Position numbers and translations under genes: made by a program. 64,000 nucleotides of DNA from Branchiostoma belcheri (lineage: Eukaryota; Chordata; Leptocardii; Amphioxiformes; Branchiostomatidae), in assembly GCF_001625305.1 (NCBI RefSeq), contig NW_017802935.1, positions 2,088,719 through 2,152,718 of the forward strand. Reading direction: 5' to 3'. This document shows, one piece after another, positions 22,376 to 37,800 of this stretch. Each line of letters begins with the position of its first letter. Position 1 is the first letter of the stretch. The notes under the pieces were generated by a model that worked only from the letters and a program-made list of their open reading frames with translations, was not told where the DNA came from and made no database searches.

Positions 22376-25300
22376 ACTTTTCTTCTTCATTTGCAGGTGA
22401 TGTTCTCATCAGTATGTTTATACAGGGTGTTTGATGGTAAAACATAACCTTTCATAAACTAGGTACTGTTCACTGTCTCAAGAGTTCTCTGGAAGGTTTG
22501 CATTAAACTGTTATATGTCTGTACTTTATCACCCTAATTTTTTCTTTTGCTGCAAGAAGAAGCAACGCTTTCGTTTGTTTCTTGTATGGTGTTAATAAGA
22601 AGTAATATGTTTTAAACTAAAATATTTTGAGGCAGCAAAAGTCTTCGAAAAGTATTTAGAGAAAGTCAATTTGAAAGTATGATGAAAAGAAAGACATGTA
22701 TCTGCCAGAATGTGTCTTGCAAGATAGCATGTCATGTTGCATGAGTTTAAAGAAGTTTCACACAAAAACCATCACACCTCTCAAGAAATGTTAGCCTAAG
22801 ACTAACAGAGTTTTTCTTGTAGGAAAGCCATTATCCACTTGATAGGAATCTATTGTGACTATTGAAACAGACATTATGAATGCTAGCACTTTGGTGAAAA
22901 GACTAGCCCCATTCTGGAACACAATCCTTAGTACTATAGTAGTTTGAACCTACCAGAATCACTGCTATCAACTTTTTCACAATCAGTACATTGTTTTGAT
23001 CAAAGTAAAATGAATTGGTAGAATACTGTCTTCTGATAAAAGATAAGGCAAAAGAATTCAAATGATACAGTAGAGTTTAATGTTAGCAGTTAAAGCATTC
23101 CTTACCTTAGGGTTTTTAACTCTTTTGTACCAACGAACTTCTTGTGTTGGAAAAACACCAGATTCTGCCTTTTTATTTACTAATACACCACTGTCATTAA
23201 GGTGAAAGTTTCAAAAGCTAGAAGTTAGTTTATAGAATCAACTGTTCTAGTGTAGTGTAGTCTGTTGCCTTTGTAAAGTTTTCTTAATAAGGTATTGTGT
23301 GGAGTTGTTTAGTGCTACTTCTAGCTAGTTTTCTGTTAAAAATGACCATTTACAAGTTTGGCATGTCTCTAGGAATTTCCATCCCACCTGCCCTTGGCTT
23401 TGTGACCTTAAATTTGTTCTAAAACTATCCTACAATGTCCAGGTGAGGACGCTATTTTCAAGGTCATCTCTGCAGGTTTTTGTAAGGTGGCAGACATGTT
23501 GTTTTTGCCACTGAACTAGCGGTCTCGTATTCCCTCTAGACCAGGGTTGTTTTATTTGCCAATCCTTAGGTGCTTACCACTACGGACCTATGTAAACAGA
23601 CTCCCCTTTTATACGTTAATCCTGCACTGTGTAAGCAGATTCGTTGGACATTGGTATTTGTTCATGGATGCCTGTGAACTTATTTCACTTCACTGTTGGC
23701 AATTTGTGTTCAACATTGTGACACAGATAAATTTTGGTATCAAAGATTTTATAACTTCGAAGGTGGTTAAGCTATGGATAACCAAAGAGCTCCATGAGAT
23801 ACAAATTTGTAATATCACAAACTTCAAGGACATAAAGTCCAAATTACCAACTTGTCAGAAATTACCATAAAATATAATCTTAAGAGCAAAGTATGTGCAT
23901 GATTGACAATTTGAATTTAGATTGCAAAGTAAGAATTTTTCAAGGGGTACAGGAGATATACATTTGCGTTCCTTTGTCCTTTATGCACTTAAGGTGAAAG
24001 GAATATGCTTTAAGTGCCTGGTGAACCATCTTGCTGCTCCATTATAGGTTATATGATCACTTACCATGTAACTGTTAGCCTGCAGTTGGATGTGCAGTCC
24101 TCTTAACTTAAAAGTGAAGTGCACTTTGCCTTTAGGTATCATAACTTCCAATGTGCAAGTAGTGCTTTATGCTAAACCTTCATGTGATTGATGGTCAAAT
24201 CTAAGTGTTTTCACACTTATAGGACTGTTATTAGTATCAAATTGAATGTTATCAAATATAATGATCTTAATTGCCCTACAAGTACAAGCCAACAGGTATA
24301 GCTTTCTATTCGGGTTGTCAAAATCTGGTATCAGCTTAAAGTTTGATGTTTCCACATTCAGGGTACATATTAATGTGTGTTCACCCTCTCTCTGTTGATA
24401 GCTCATCCAAACATTAATGTAGGGCTATTTAAGATGGGATCAGAATGGTGGAAACTGTACACATACAGGTTTCCACACCTTTTCTTCTGTGATTGACAGG
24501 ACCTTTTCTGTCTAAAGTGAGTCTTTAATACTGTGCCATTGTGGAGGTGTATTTGTTTTGATTGTGAAGTGCCACACACTAAGGCTCCATTAGTAGGGAT
24601 AGTGCAGGAAGAACCTGTAAGGAAGACCTCGCGTTTAATAGCACATGTTGATAGCAAAGTTCATTCAGAACAATGAAAAGGGTGGACCGACAGGAAGAAT
24701 CAATTAGTAAACAGCTAGACTGTTCTAACACCACAAAGTAGTCTCTCAAGCTTTTAGCAGTCTGAACTGCAGCCTTCAGTTTGTGGTGTAACATTTTTCC
24801 ATGGTGCTTCTGCAGCTGGATTCCAATTGATTTGTTTCAACTGGATGAATTGAAAAAATTGTGACTGTGTTCCAGGTTAGAAGCTCCAATGCTTGGATGT
24901 GTGATTCTTCAACATTTGAGTTGTAGGAATTATTTTTGTAACTTTCAAGCACAGTGTTTGGTATCACGTAGAGAATAGTATCACACAGAGAATGGTGCTA
25001 ACATTTGTGGCAATGTCTCCTTGGGATCTGTGACATTATGTTTGATGGCCTTTGAATCGTTTTCTTTTGTTAGTGACTTGCAATGTAGTCATAGTTTCAT
25101 ATCTATTTCCACATGTGGATCTATCCCGAAATAAAGACTAAACACAGATGGAACCTCAAAGACAAACCATGATATCCAGCCTTAAATCCACAAAGCCGGT
25201 GCCTCTGGTGATAAAGCCCCTTCACCACAGGAAGCTTACGCAGTGTGTTTATCCAGATTAACAGGTGAAACTAGAGATCTCTGAAAGACGATTAATCCTG

Positions 25301-28300
25301 TCCCAGTCCATTGACTGTGTGGACAGCATGGAAGCGTGATCGGCCGCTGTTTGGATGAAGATTTGATAGTGATCCCGGAAACAACAACAAAGGTGTGGCT
25401 TCTTTTTGTCAGACTATTTTTCTAGGCTAAATATCTGATGTATTGGATAAACATACATTGATCAAGATGTTCATAGGGCTTTGTAGAATAAGACAGCTGT
25501 CTCATACATGATTTACAATGGTCATAATACCAGTAGATGATTTTCCATGCAAGTCTTTGAATGTGATTCTTTAAGACTTGCGATGTGGTTGTTTTTCATA
25601 GGATCTATGTCCCAGGTGTCTACCATGCTGTGAAGATGTTTGCTCGACTTCTGTTATGGAACAGGTGCACTAGTGTGCGGTCAATGACCTGTTGTTTTGC
25701 AGAGCTTTCTTGGTGTCTGCTTATTGGTGTCTTGACCATGGGTGGTTTAGGGGGCAAGGATCTGGGAAAGGAACCAAAATCTTGTTAGTGACAGTTGAAA
25801 GGTCACTTTTCATTCGGAAAAACACTTGGCATATGATGAAATAACTTGGAATCTCTGGTCAGATGTCTCTTGATTTTCTAGTTGATATATTGAACATAAA
25901 TTACTAAATGCAGAAAGTGAGGATATGTATTACAAGTAATGCGAAGGAAAACTTAGCTATCAAGGGATCTAGATGAGAATCTTTAATGTGCAGCCAGTAA
26001 TGAGTTGAAATGTACGTAGGCCTTCTAATATACCATAGTTGAAATTTGAAAAAAAAAATAACCAGGCAAATCTCAACTAGCCTGTTTTACACAATCTCTT
26101 GCTGCCAGAGGTTAATTAGTCTGGCAGGCCAACTGCTAGGAGCTCGATTTAGTCAGGCTACATTTCAACAGATTTTGATTGATCACCATAACTTACAAGA
26201 CTTGCAACACACCAGCCATTATGCCTTATTTACCCTTCAGACATTTCATCAGGAATATCTGCCCAAGTCACGTGTACGGAACGGGCCCTGCTAGGTCTTG
26301 ATATGCCCATCCTTTCTGTCAGAGCTCACACTATCGCTAGTATCTGTGTCACCGGTAACCATACTCTGGTGTATCATCACTCCTACATGACGCACGTTCA
26401 GTCAGGTCACGTGGCATCCTGTTACCTCTCAGCATCTAGGTGTTGAAAGAATTCCATAAAAGGGTTTGTTTAATAGCTTCTTGGATGAAGTTAACCTAAT
26501 CATGTCGTTAACAAACCCACTATTGAAGAGAAGGTAGGAAAAGAAGAGGAAACTATCATTATGATACAACATACAGCAGTTGATTCAGTAGCGATTTCAA
26601 GTTAAAGACTTAGTGAAAAGAGATTTTAGCTAAGATAAGGCGATATCAGTTTGTCGATCAAAGAATGGCACAATGAAATGAGATCTCATCTCGATTTAGA
26701 CAAAGTATCTGCAAACATTTGAGGCCTTGCCTCACGTCTCTGGTCTGAACACCTGTCCGTCAAAGACTTGGGTAGAAGAAAAGAAGCTTACTGTATTATA
26801 CTGTGGGGCAGCCGTGTGGCCTAATTTTCACATCATTTGGTTAGGAGAAGTTTTGTTTGAAAGTCTGGAAAGCAATTAGGTTTCTCACCACTAACGTAAC
26901 CTTTTTGGCACTAAATTTGTGCTGATTATGTGCTTAGGCAGCAGGTAAAAGTTGCTTTGACTGAGGGCTGCGCTTGAAAAAAGAAATTAGGGGATCCTAG
27001 AGGAAAGCCCCAAGCAATTAGTAAACTATAGGTATTGGAGGTTCTGTCCAATTCTAAACCAATGAAGTATACTAATGAAATAAAATGCACAGGTGTTTTG
27101 CTATTGTCCGACTGCCTTGAATACTTGTACAAACAATGGTAAAAAATGTTCCAAGGTAAGCCTAATGATTTAATTATTGATTCAAATGTTTTTTTCTTGC
27201 TGTTTGTGGCTATTAACTAGAAATGTCATCACCCTCTTAGTTCTAGATTACATATACCATTACTCGCTAGCTTAGGCAGGATTTCTTCGGTGACTCTTCA
27301 CAGTAGTCGTTAAAGGTTAGAGGTGAGGACTGAGGTGTAAAGAAGCATGTCGTCTTACATACCTGTCTGCTACCCAGCACGTACACATGTCATTCCCTGC
27401 TGCAACACGTTTTCTCCAGGAGATATGCTAGACTTAACACACGTTAGGCAAGGGTACTTTTTAATGCTTGTCTTACAAGGTGCTTGAAGAGGTGCACAGC
27501 AGCAAACAAAGGGGAGCTGAAGCCTGCCGCATGTACAAAAATGTATTTGAAGGTGTTAGTTTTTTTAATGCATGGTTGAGATGTTTTGAAAGCCATAGAT
27601 TTTTTTAAGTGAGTCGTTGTTAGAGAAGCTGTGACTCTTTTCTACAGGCAACAGTTGTGCTGTTTCCCACGATCAGACTCTGCTTAATGTAGACCAAGGG
27701 TGATAGAAAATGTCATTTATATACTGGGCATTTCAACTACGTGAGTATATAGAGTCAGTTTATTCTCACTTTGCCTGAACATCCAATTTTAAGAAACGTT
27801 CAACTTGAGAAGACATGTGAATGACTTGCTTTATGTACTAGTAGGAATTACTAAGTTCAACTAGACACTAAGTCTTCTTTTAATCAGATTCAGCTCTGTA
27901 TACTTAGTAAATCCTTTGTCATTAAAAGACATAGATTTTCAGCCCGAGGCCTGGCATAGTGTCCAGCTGTTTTTGTATGAATTTTTATTGTATGAACAAC
28001 ATGTTTTCCCACAGCCTGCTGAGGTAGCTCTTTGGCTGCAAATTTGTACAACTGGTTATGAGATAAGGTAGCTGGGAGAAGATTAGGAAGGCCATGCATG
28101 TGAGGACATGTTGACATAACAAAACCTTCAAAAATGAAATCTAAATTGTCTTGAAAAAAGCAGCAACTGGAAAGCCGAACCTCGGAAGCTAGAAAACGCA
28201 CATTCCACCAAGCCAACCACCTGTTTGCAATAGTCCACTGGATGTTTTGAAGTTTACCCAATGCTACAAGTGGTGTGTAAATGTTTGTCTGCTTGGATGG

Positions 28301-31300
28301 ACTTTCCCAAGTGCTCAGGGGGTAGGTTAGGTCATATTTGCATTTTTCTAGACTTTATACTCTGCTGTTGGGAACCATGTTTTTAAGGATACCGGCAGCG
28401 TTTCATTGATTTTTTTAAAAACTATTCTATAGATGAAGATTCCTGCAATATCCCAAGGGCTGAAAGGGGGTTATCAGAATGTCATATTTTCTCCGTCAAC
28501 ATTCTTCATTAACAAATCATTTTTCAAATTTGAAGTTATTCCCATCTTTGCACTCCAAAATTACCCTTCCTTGCCTATCATAAAACAGGATGGAATAGCA
28601 TATTATGATTATAACAATGATATATTTTTTCATCTTCAGAATTTAAAAGATTGGTATCACAGGTTTACAAATTCAATATTTTAGCAAAGTCAAACTTTGC
28701 AGCAGCCTTTTTACTATTTTAGACACATACTCAGTTGTATAAAAAAAATCAATTAGGAATGTGCAGGTAAAACATTTCTCTTGTGCTAACCCCTATCACA
28801 CCCCCTGCTGTGTAGGCTCCCGAATACTTGTAAAACCTGTTAAGTGCACATTATTGATTTTCTGAAAGCTACTGAACGAAAACTTGCAGGCAAATTTTTG
28901 TGGTGTAAGCAGCAGCAGTGTTGTCTTGCTTCAAGGTTCAAAACTTGCAGAGTGATGAGAAAGTTCCTGTCAAAGGTGATCGACTATGATTTTATTTTCA
29001 ATTGTTGTTGTTGCAGATAAGTTGTTTTGTTGATTTCTTAATGATAAGTTACAGCCATATGCTTCAACCGCCCAAGATAGTGGTGTATGTAATACTATTA
29101 TTTTGTATTACCAATGGATAGAAATCAGAAACTAGATGGTAGAAAATTCTTCTTGTAGAGTATTCTTCTCGTTGACACACTAGTTAGAGCCAGACTTTTC
29201 TGTAACAAATTGATTTAAAGTCCACATCCAGACAACGTTTTGCAGCTGTGTTGTGTTTTTTGTTATCCTTGTAGACAGACAGACAAATCAATTTTGTACA
29301 GTTTTATTGGCAGCCAAGGTAATAGTTCTCAGCTGCTGCTGAACAGTGTACACGACATTGTGCAAGTTGTATTCTATCCAGAGTCAACCAAATATTACAC
29401 TACAGTCCTTACACTTTTCCTGAGTAGTGTTTACTTGACAGAGAGTTTTCTTAGAGAGTCCACTATGTCCTCAAAAACCTTGTGTCATTTTGTTCTTCTT
29501 TTATACAATTTGTTTATTATTCTAGACTTGTTCTTTCTTTGGCAAGGCTTGTTTTTCTTTTTCATGGGGGCCTTTCTGGTTGTGGGGGTCTGCAAAGACA
29601 GTCACGTCATTGATGCTTAAAATTTCTGCTGTCTTCAAGTCTTTGTCACGACAGTGCGTCAGTGTTTCCAACCTTTCTTTATGCCCAAACATGTAGGTGC
29701 CATTTTCACATTCAAGGAACTTTTTAAGTGGACCAGTTTTTTTCTGGTACTGGATAATGAATAGACGTTATATATCCAGCATGACCAACCTTTTGTCCTG
29801 TTGGCATGTTGTATTGACGTCTTTACCCTCAAGGATGCGTAATACTATATAAGTCTAACGACTCATGCAATGACCCATTACACCTTCTCTTAGTGCTCGT
29901 CTGCACTTGAACTAGCCAAACTGGGATTTGAACCAGGGTCCTGTGATATTTCAAATCCTGAGTGTACTATGCTCATTTTGAGTACCGTACGTGTAATACT
30001 TTATGCCTCTAAACCTTGCTATTTGACTGTCTCAATGCTCGAGTAGTAGGGTTTTGGCTAGCTTTGTGTTATGGTAGGATTCCTTTGGCTTAACTTGCAT
30101 TCTCTCTAAAAGTAATGAGGCTAGGGAACTTAAAGTATATGTATCACTAGTCTGCATCTTTTTTTAGACTAGGTATGTCTCTGTTAACTGTGAACATGAT
30201 TCCCCAAGTAACATAATATATGATTCAATGGTATCACATTTATTTGGACTTATCAAAACTAGTGTCTGGCTATATGAATCCATTGTGTTGTATTTCCTTC
30301 AGAAAAGATGAAGGAATGTAGTGTTTATAGATTTCCGTCAATATTACACTGTCACATCCTAGAAATAGATCCCCCAGGGCCACTAATTATATGTTAAGCA
30401 TTAGCATAGCTACTACTCTAACCCACAAGAAACAGGATGTAACCTATACTAATCCTCTAACCACTGTACCCGCACTGCTGTAAACTTATCACCTTTGGAT
30501 TGTGCTAAACACTCATCTTAAGCTTAGTTATTTATTGTTTAAATGATTGGATGTTCACATTGATTAGGTTAGTCTTGCATTTAGTACCCCCTTAGTGATC
30601 ATAAACTCGAGCAAACAAAGAAGAAAGGGGGCTAGATGAAGCCTTAGCGAGCCGAAACATCATATGGCACATATTTTGCAACGCTCGGTAGTTGGTGCAT
30701 GGGAATGCCTTTTCTGACATTGAAATATTACGTGACCTTCAAAATCTGGGCGTCCTTTGTGGTACAAAATGTCTGTTGTGCACAGGTCAGTGAGCTTAGA
30801 TAATGTGGGTTGATATAGATTTATCACCTGTGAGTGATACATCGCTTTTTGTTTGCAAAGGTACAAAATGTATCTCTTAATGTTTGCGAAAATTCAATAT
30901 AGAATCTTATACCTTTTATGAAACGGGTATGGGTTCAAAATTTCAGAGGGGTCCAAAATAATTTTTACACAAAAATACAAATAAAGTGTCTATTTTCTAT
31001 TTCTCTTTGGATTGAAGGCAGTGTGCTTTACAAAGTAGACGGTATTAGAAAATGATAAAGCAAGTTTGCATACCATGCATGCAAATTAAGTATTAAACTC
31101 CAAAATATGTTAGACTTAAAAAGCAACCAACATAAGTCTAGTGCTTAATCGTTTATGCTTAAATGATAAATAAGTAATGAAAGTACCACAAAACTAAGTA
31201 AAGCACGTACACAGCAGTGAGAAGAATATTGCATGACAAGTTGACTTGCTCCCTACATGTAAGTATAGCTGCTGTTGTGATTAATTATCGGCAAAACTCT

Positions 31301-34300
31301 CCAGCATACATTGGTCTGACAACGTGTGGTCTACTGTGACCAGAGAGCTGATTTTTATGTCCATCCTGTAGTCATGTTTTAATCTAGAACAAAGGCACAA
31401 GGCCCCAATCCCCCTGGAGAAAAAACTCTGCATCTCCTAATTTCCTTGGCATTCAACCAACACAATATAACATTCACTCTGCATCTATTATTTATGGGAC
31501 TCTCAAGAAAAAAACATTGGTGCAACATTCAATCTGGCGTGCCATGTAAAATTCATATTTGATCAAAGCAATAGCTGTGTGTGTAGTAATTGTGTGAGGC
31601 ATTTTGTGCATTAATCTGATGTGATCTGTATTATTCATTTTTGTAAGTATACTTTCAATATGTAAAGTGTCAACAGCTTAAAGCATTGTTTAGTAGATCT
31701 GTTGAGTCAACATATTATCATCAAGATTCAGTTCTCAGTTGCCAGAATGATGACAGTGGTAAATGGTAAGGTTCATACAAGACATTTCTGAAAAATCTTG
31801 ATTTTTTTCCAAGCAGGCAAGGATACAAATACTAAAAGAATGAACTTGATGTAGTTTGAAGTTTCTTGCTCAAACATTTCATCAAATTAATGGACACATC
31901 AATTCCGAGAAGCAAAAATATTAATTGCTGATAACTTTGAGTTCTCTGCACTGAATACAATTTCCAGCAAGTTAAGATACCAGCTTTGTGTTATTAAAAG
32001 GGACAAAATTGTTTGACAATTGTGTCAATCATCCCATTTCTATGATGAATGTGTTACTAAGTAGGTCATACATGTACCAACCATAGATGCTGAGGTCACT
32101 TGAGGGCCAGTTAACATGTTAGGCTGTGTTCATTTTGCCATTAAACAACCTGCCCTGGCTATCCTGTTATTACACCTACCGCACATTGTGATTTTCTTTT
32201 CTGGAACATACCAAATAACGTTCTTAAAAGATATGGAACACCCTAAATATTAAATTGTAGTAAGATATGATCCTTGTCTATTTTTGCCCAAAACTAAGAT
32301 TGCACATTTATTAGATTGTTGCAGAAAAAAAATAGAAGACTATTCACAATGTACATGTATATGTTCTTGCTCAAAAGAAACGCCTGCTTTGCACATCCCT
32401 ATTAGTCGTCCCCAGTGGTACAGCCCGACTATTGCATATGCATGTTGCACATTACTGGTCAGGGTGGCCGTCTGCCTGCAGCATGCATTCGCTGTGCCGT
32501 TGGGTGCAGAAGTGAGATGTATTAGGGCGGCTGATATGGCCTCCTAGACGAAAGGCTTCTGTTTGACCAGGGTGGTATACAGAACGCTGTGTGTACAGAA
32601 TATACTCATGTTAGGTCTAACGTATGGCAAGGTTGTATTGTGGACTGTGTAGGGAGTACCCGGGATTCAAAGGTGAGTCAAAGGTTCGTCATTGTCTGTT
32701 ATTCTTTGGCTCGATTCATTCAGGCACAGGTTTTATCACGTTTGTACAATTCTCACATCTGTATATAAAAGGCAGTTTGATTTTGATATGAGTAGCGTTA
32801 TGTTCAATGCTACATGTATATTTGAAGTCTGCTTCAGAAGAAATTGGCACAAATATGACACCAAGGCATCTGTTGAAAAAGAATAAATCTCATTCAAGGC
32901 TTTGAAAGCATTCCGAGCTCTCAGTACCCTCTTGGTTGGATTTGTTCAGAGTAGGTTGGCCTTTGTAAAGGTTTAGTGCACTGAAGTGCAAAGTGGCTTG
33001 GCTTGAATAGGAACAGATGAGCCTGTATGAGGTGGTAGAAAAACATCATTAGAAATTTTGGGTACACTTTTACAAAAATTCAGTGTAAAATGCTCAATTT
33101 ACTGTGATGTTTTATGGTCTCCAATAACTTAAATACTAAAACATTTTACACTGTCCCAAATGCAGACCTCCAATTAAAATTATGTTTTTACATGCCCAAA
33201 TGTTACTCATCTATAATTATTGCACTCAGTCTAGTACTGCAAATGTAGAATAGCTTGTCTTCTGAACCTATGACTTATGATATTCATTTTGATATGGGTG
33301 TGTGCATGGCAATTTGCAAGAACTGGAAACTGGGTCAATGACATGCTTTACTGTGCATGAATCCTTATTAAATAGTACATGACCAAATTGACTTTTGTAA
33401 CCTTTCTTATAACTAGTTTTTCTAGCTGATGGTGTTAATGAAAATATAATGTAGGTGTTTTTTTTTCTCCCAAGAAGGTATTGTTTGGCATGTCCATAGC
33501 TTTGTTGAGCTCAGAGTCAATGTGACTGTGATTATAGAAAAAATTTACAATTATCATGATATAGCTGTGACAAAATCATATGTTAACAGTACATTATGAT
33601 CATAATATATAACTTACTCAATTATCTATTTCAGAACGAGTGTTTAGGGTCACTTATGACATATGTCCAGTGATTTTGTAGACTTCTGAAGTTTCAATTT
33701 TCACAGACTACTCCACAGTCCAGTCCTGCATGGCTTCTTCTGTTCTAAACTATTGACAGAAGATAATGATGACTTTTCTTATGATAATCAGATCGTATCA
33801 GGCACAAAAGGTGGGATGATTACCATGTCAAACAGGCTGCTCCCCTGGCCACAATATACTACCCAGGAAGTGATGTCAAAGACACTAGACAGAAAGGACT
33901 TTCAAGATTTCCAAGAACTGTTACGACCCTTCCTGTGTACAGTAGCCCTTTTCCCCTTGTTGGTGAGTCAGAGTGATTTAATGGTTTAATGCATATTACA
34001 TGGTGTACTTCTGGGTGGCTAGTGTGCTTCTGGGTGAAGTGCTAAAAGTGCTACAGCTGTGCCACATAGGCAGAACCTCACCCATTCAGATATGTAAGAA
34101 TCATGATGATAAAAACCTTTGTTAGATGCTTCAAGTGAGAACAATGGTGACGTTTAGGCTGTCTTATTATCCCGATCTTGTAATGGTTCCAGAGAATGTT
34201 GATCATAAGGTCTGGTCTCTTTCTTCTTTTGCATAGTATCAGCATTGGGGACAAAGCTCAAAAGCTGTAGCTATTTTCACAATTTTCTGCATTGAGGAAA

Positions 34301-34769
34301 GACTGGTTGATTTTGTGTTATTGTGAAACATTTAGGCTTTGTCGAACAAAATTTTCTTGAAGGATGTAATGCCTGTGTACATGCCCTTTTCATGTTTTTT
34401 TTTTCATCTTAAAGTTTATGTGCGCCAATTATGTGGCTAGCTCGTTTTCCCCGAAAGCTCTCCTTTCTGTAAACTAAAGGCAATGTTTTGATCAACAGGA
34501 TAAAGGGTTGGTGGGACTGTCGACAACCAGAATAACTGGTGGTCCCCAAAAGTCCTTCAATTGAAGAGTTCTCGCGGTGTCGAACAAGACCGTTTTGTCA
34601 GATCTCATCCCACTTACAATTTTATCCACACCAAATTGCATGGACAGTTTGTTTCGGCTGTATCACTTTATTCAGGTACGTACCACGACCCCTTTTGTTT
34701 CCTGTTGATCCTGAATCGTGAGGAAAAGAGTCAGATAAAATCAGACCTGCCCTGCAGTGTTTTGGTTGG

Positions 34770-34870
34770 AACTCTAGCCGCTCCGAGAGGTAGCACCGCG
34801 CGCCGCCCGGCGTACAACTTCAGAGAGAAACGTGTTTGTTTTGACTTTGCGGCAACGTCACCAGATGCCG
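34770..34870. promoter_or_regulatory. CpG-rich island-like patch
   Basis: The patch around CCGCGCGCCGCCCGGCG is far richer in C, G and CpG than the surrounding tens of kilobases. It might be an unmethylated regulatory region or a 5' non-coding exon. The overlapping open frame shows no recognisable protein. Confidence 0.25.
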
Positions 34871-37800
34871 CATAACTGGGCTCTCTCTGTCATATCCTTG
34901 TTGTTATGCATCATTAATGGCAGACAAAACCACCTGTTATAGTTAGCAACCCACAATATTGAATATGGGGCATGGTAGGTCAGGGGACAACAAAGACTCC
35001 AGATTGTACACTCTACTGGGGTTACTCCAGTTACAACCGAGAAGGTGTTGTGCAATGTTCAAGCTGACTTTGTGTTTGTGCAATGTACAGAAAGGTCTTG
35101 ACGTCATACACCACTTTATATTCTTTTATGATACACAATACTCATCTCTCTCGAGTCAATAGGCTAATTGCTTTTTATTATAAAGTCTCTCTTAGATTGA
35201 TTTTTATGAGTTTATTTGACCTTCAAATGCCATATGTTACACAGATCATGTATACCTTGACAGTGATTTAGCTTTTTAGACTAAGAAGTAGAGACTAAAA
35301 CCGGTTTTACAACTTTGAAGATTTCCATGCCATTCGTAAACACTAATTTTCAGAATCCTAAGGAGAGCCAAACAAGTTGTACCCATGTTATACATGCTAC
35401 ATCTTTTTGTGTTTAAGTTCATATGTCACTATATGATTACTTGTAATCATTGAGATATGTGAATTGCCAGTTCAGAGAATGTTTGAAAGTGTTTTAAGCA
35501 TGGAGCTTAGACTTGTTTCTTTGAAGTATGAACTTTTCTATATCTGATGCTAGCTTTCCAAAGAATTTAAGATGTTTTAAACGTAACAATACATTGCTTA
35601 CTAAGTAGTAAAATGTTATTGCATACCTTAGATTTTTAGCTAGCTACGACCTTTTTCGATAAGCTTTCTTAAAGAAATGAGAAGTATAGTATCTGACAGG
35701 ATTCTTGGTGTCGTTCGCCACAAATGTGATGCCTTTTAGAAGGAATGGTTCCCTGTGGATTTATCAATTATGTATGGAGTGTTGTACGGGGATGGATTGT
35801 TGGTCACAGAATCAAGAGTTAGACAATTAACTGGATGGAAGGAGAGCAATTTCAGCAGATTTATTGCTTTGACACAGTTACGATCATGGCAGGTAGTTCT
35901 AAATGTCTGCATGGTCATATGTCTCTTACAAAGTGCAGGGAACACGGTTGTTGTGTCAGCACTTGAGGTTGTGCATCGTATATTATGTACACTATATGGC
36001 TGAAATTAATATCGCAAGTATTGAAAGGTGCTGTAACCAATACGGTCCTAAAACCAGACTGACTATTGAGACAGCCATTGTATGGTTCTTAGAGGTCAAA
36101 AGTTCCAATCAATTTAATGGAGACTCTAGACTCTAGACATATCCATGATTATGGATTATTAAAAAGGATAATTTTTAAGATTTTTAAGCTAGACTGCTGG
36201 CCAAAGTAAGGAGCAGTCTACACAATTGTGCATAATGCAGGGACGTTTAATCATTGAACATCATCAGCTCACAGTTAAAAACATTCTCAAAGACCAAAAC
36301 TTTTCTAGTACTATAAGTGTGGATGAGAGATGACAGTTAAGAATTCAAGATCTCAACATTCTGGTCAAGAATCAGTCTTGCTACCCTCTGGACCACACAG
36401 CCAAGCAATGGTAAATTTAGTTGGGAAGTCAACCATAAGAATTAAAAGATTCATCACTGACTTTATTTCCAGTCAACCTAACTCCTTTGAACATGTGAAT
36501 CAACCCTCTCATGCATGCATGTCTAGTTGACAGTTCACTTACTGAAGGGTAAGACAGCATTGTTTAAAACTTATTCCTGTCACGACATATCAGCTCGGAC
36601 CCATTGCTACATTTTGATAGTCTTACCAACTATTGAAGTCTGCTTACCCGTTGTCAAAGCAATGTCAGGTCTGAGATTAGAACCAGGGACTTCACTACTG
36701 TTTGAAGCAAATTGCTATGAAATCTGTTCAAGCTCGTGTTTGAGTAAAGTGACATGTTAATCCCAGTTGATGTGGCCTGCTGTCTTTCTTGGTTTGCATC
36801 AACATTTGCTGCGATAAATCGTACCTGGAAGGTTTGTCCTGTTCAGGACATACCTTGTTGTGCTGTCTCCTAATGAAGTAGGTATCAGTCAGTGCATATC
36901 CTGTTATAAGGATTTTTGAGGACAGACATGACCAAGCATGTCAATGACTGTCATACTTCATCCTTCAGTTTATTCCATTTTGAATTTGTGAAGCATAGGT
37001 AGCATTGTACATTTTGTACCACATATTACAAAAAGGTTGAAGTGATTTACATTTTTACAAAACATTAGAAGCTAAAAGACTGACAAAGCAGGCAGTAACA
37101 GTGTGATCGTGGCTGAAAACTGTGCCTTTAGATTTGACGAAAGCTGCTGAGAAATTCAAGGTTGTAAGGTGGTAACCTTCACCGTCGTAAAGTCCCAACT
37201 TGAAGCCATCATGTATTCCCAGCCAGCTTCCTGGCAGGAAATCATCCAGCATGCATTTTGAGTGGTCCCTGCAGTGGGAAGGCAGTTACTTGGTTCAAGT
37301 CTTTGGAGAACCCTTCGATGATACTGTTAATGGTGTTATCGGAAGCTCTTCATGTACTTGTGTGCTGGTAGCGATAAGTATTTCCTGCTTTTTCACTGTA
37401 TTTCCTGTTTTATAGCTTTCAAATTTGATATTGCTGCCAGCAGCTTGAATGTATGATATTAGACCTGATAAAAAACACATCAGATACATGCAATGCAGAG
37501 CTGTCCAGCCTTCCAAAATTACACTAATTGCAAGAGAGATCTCAAGGTTGAAGTAAGAATAGTTGGATAGACAACAGGCTCACAAATCTTTGCTAAGGAG
37601 AAGGTTACAGCAAGAATCTAATCCAACTGGCTTTGGGTTCATGTCTTGTACAACAAAAGGCTTTGTGCTCGTGATGTTCATAAATCTGCAGCACGAGTGC
37701 GAGACGTTGTAGGGAAATGTCAAACCAGCTTTGTTGGAAGTCCATGGCTTAATCTGTGACGCACGATGGAGACTGTAAGGCTTTAGAAACCCTGTTAGTC

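Noticed and set aside
29240-29620. 126-codon hydrophobic plus-strand frame
   Set aside because: T-rich sequence gives spurious hydrophobic peptides; no promoter, splice signal or recognisable family.
29918-29990. Possible tRNA or tRNA-derived SINE on the minus strand (GATTTGAACCAGG resembles a reversed B box)
   Set aside because: No cloverleaf with paired acceptor and anticodon stems could be drawn, and no convincing A box; at most a decayed SINE.
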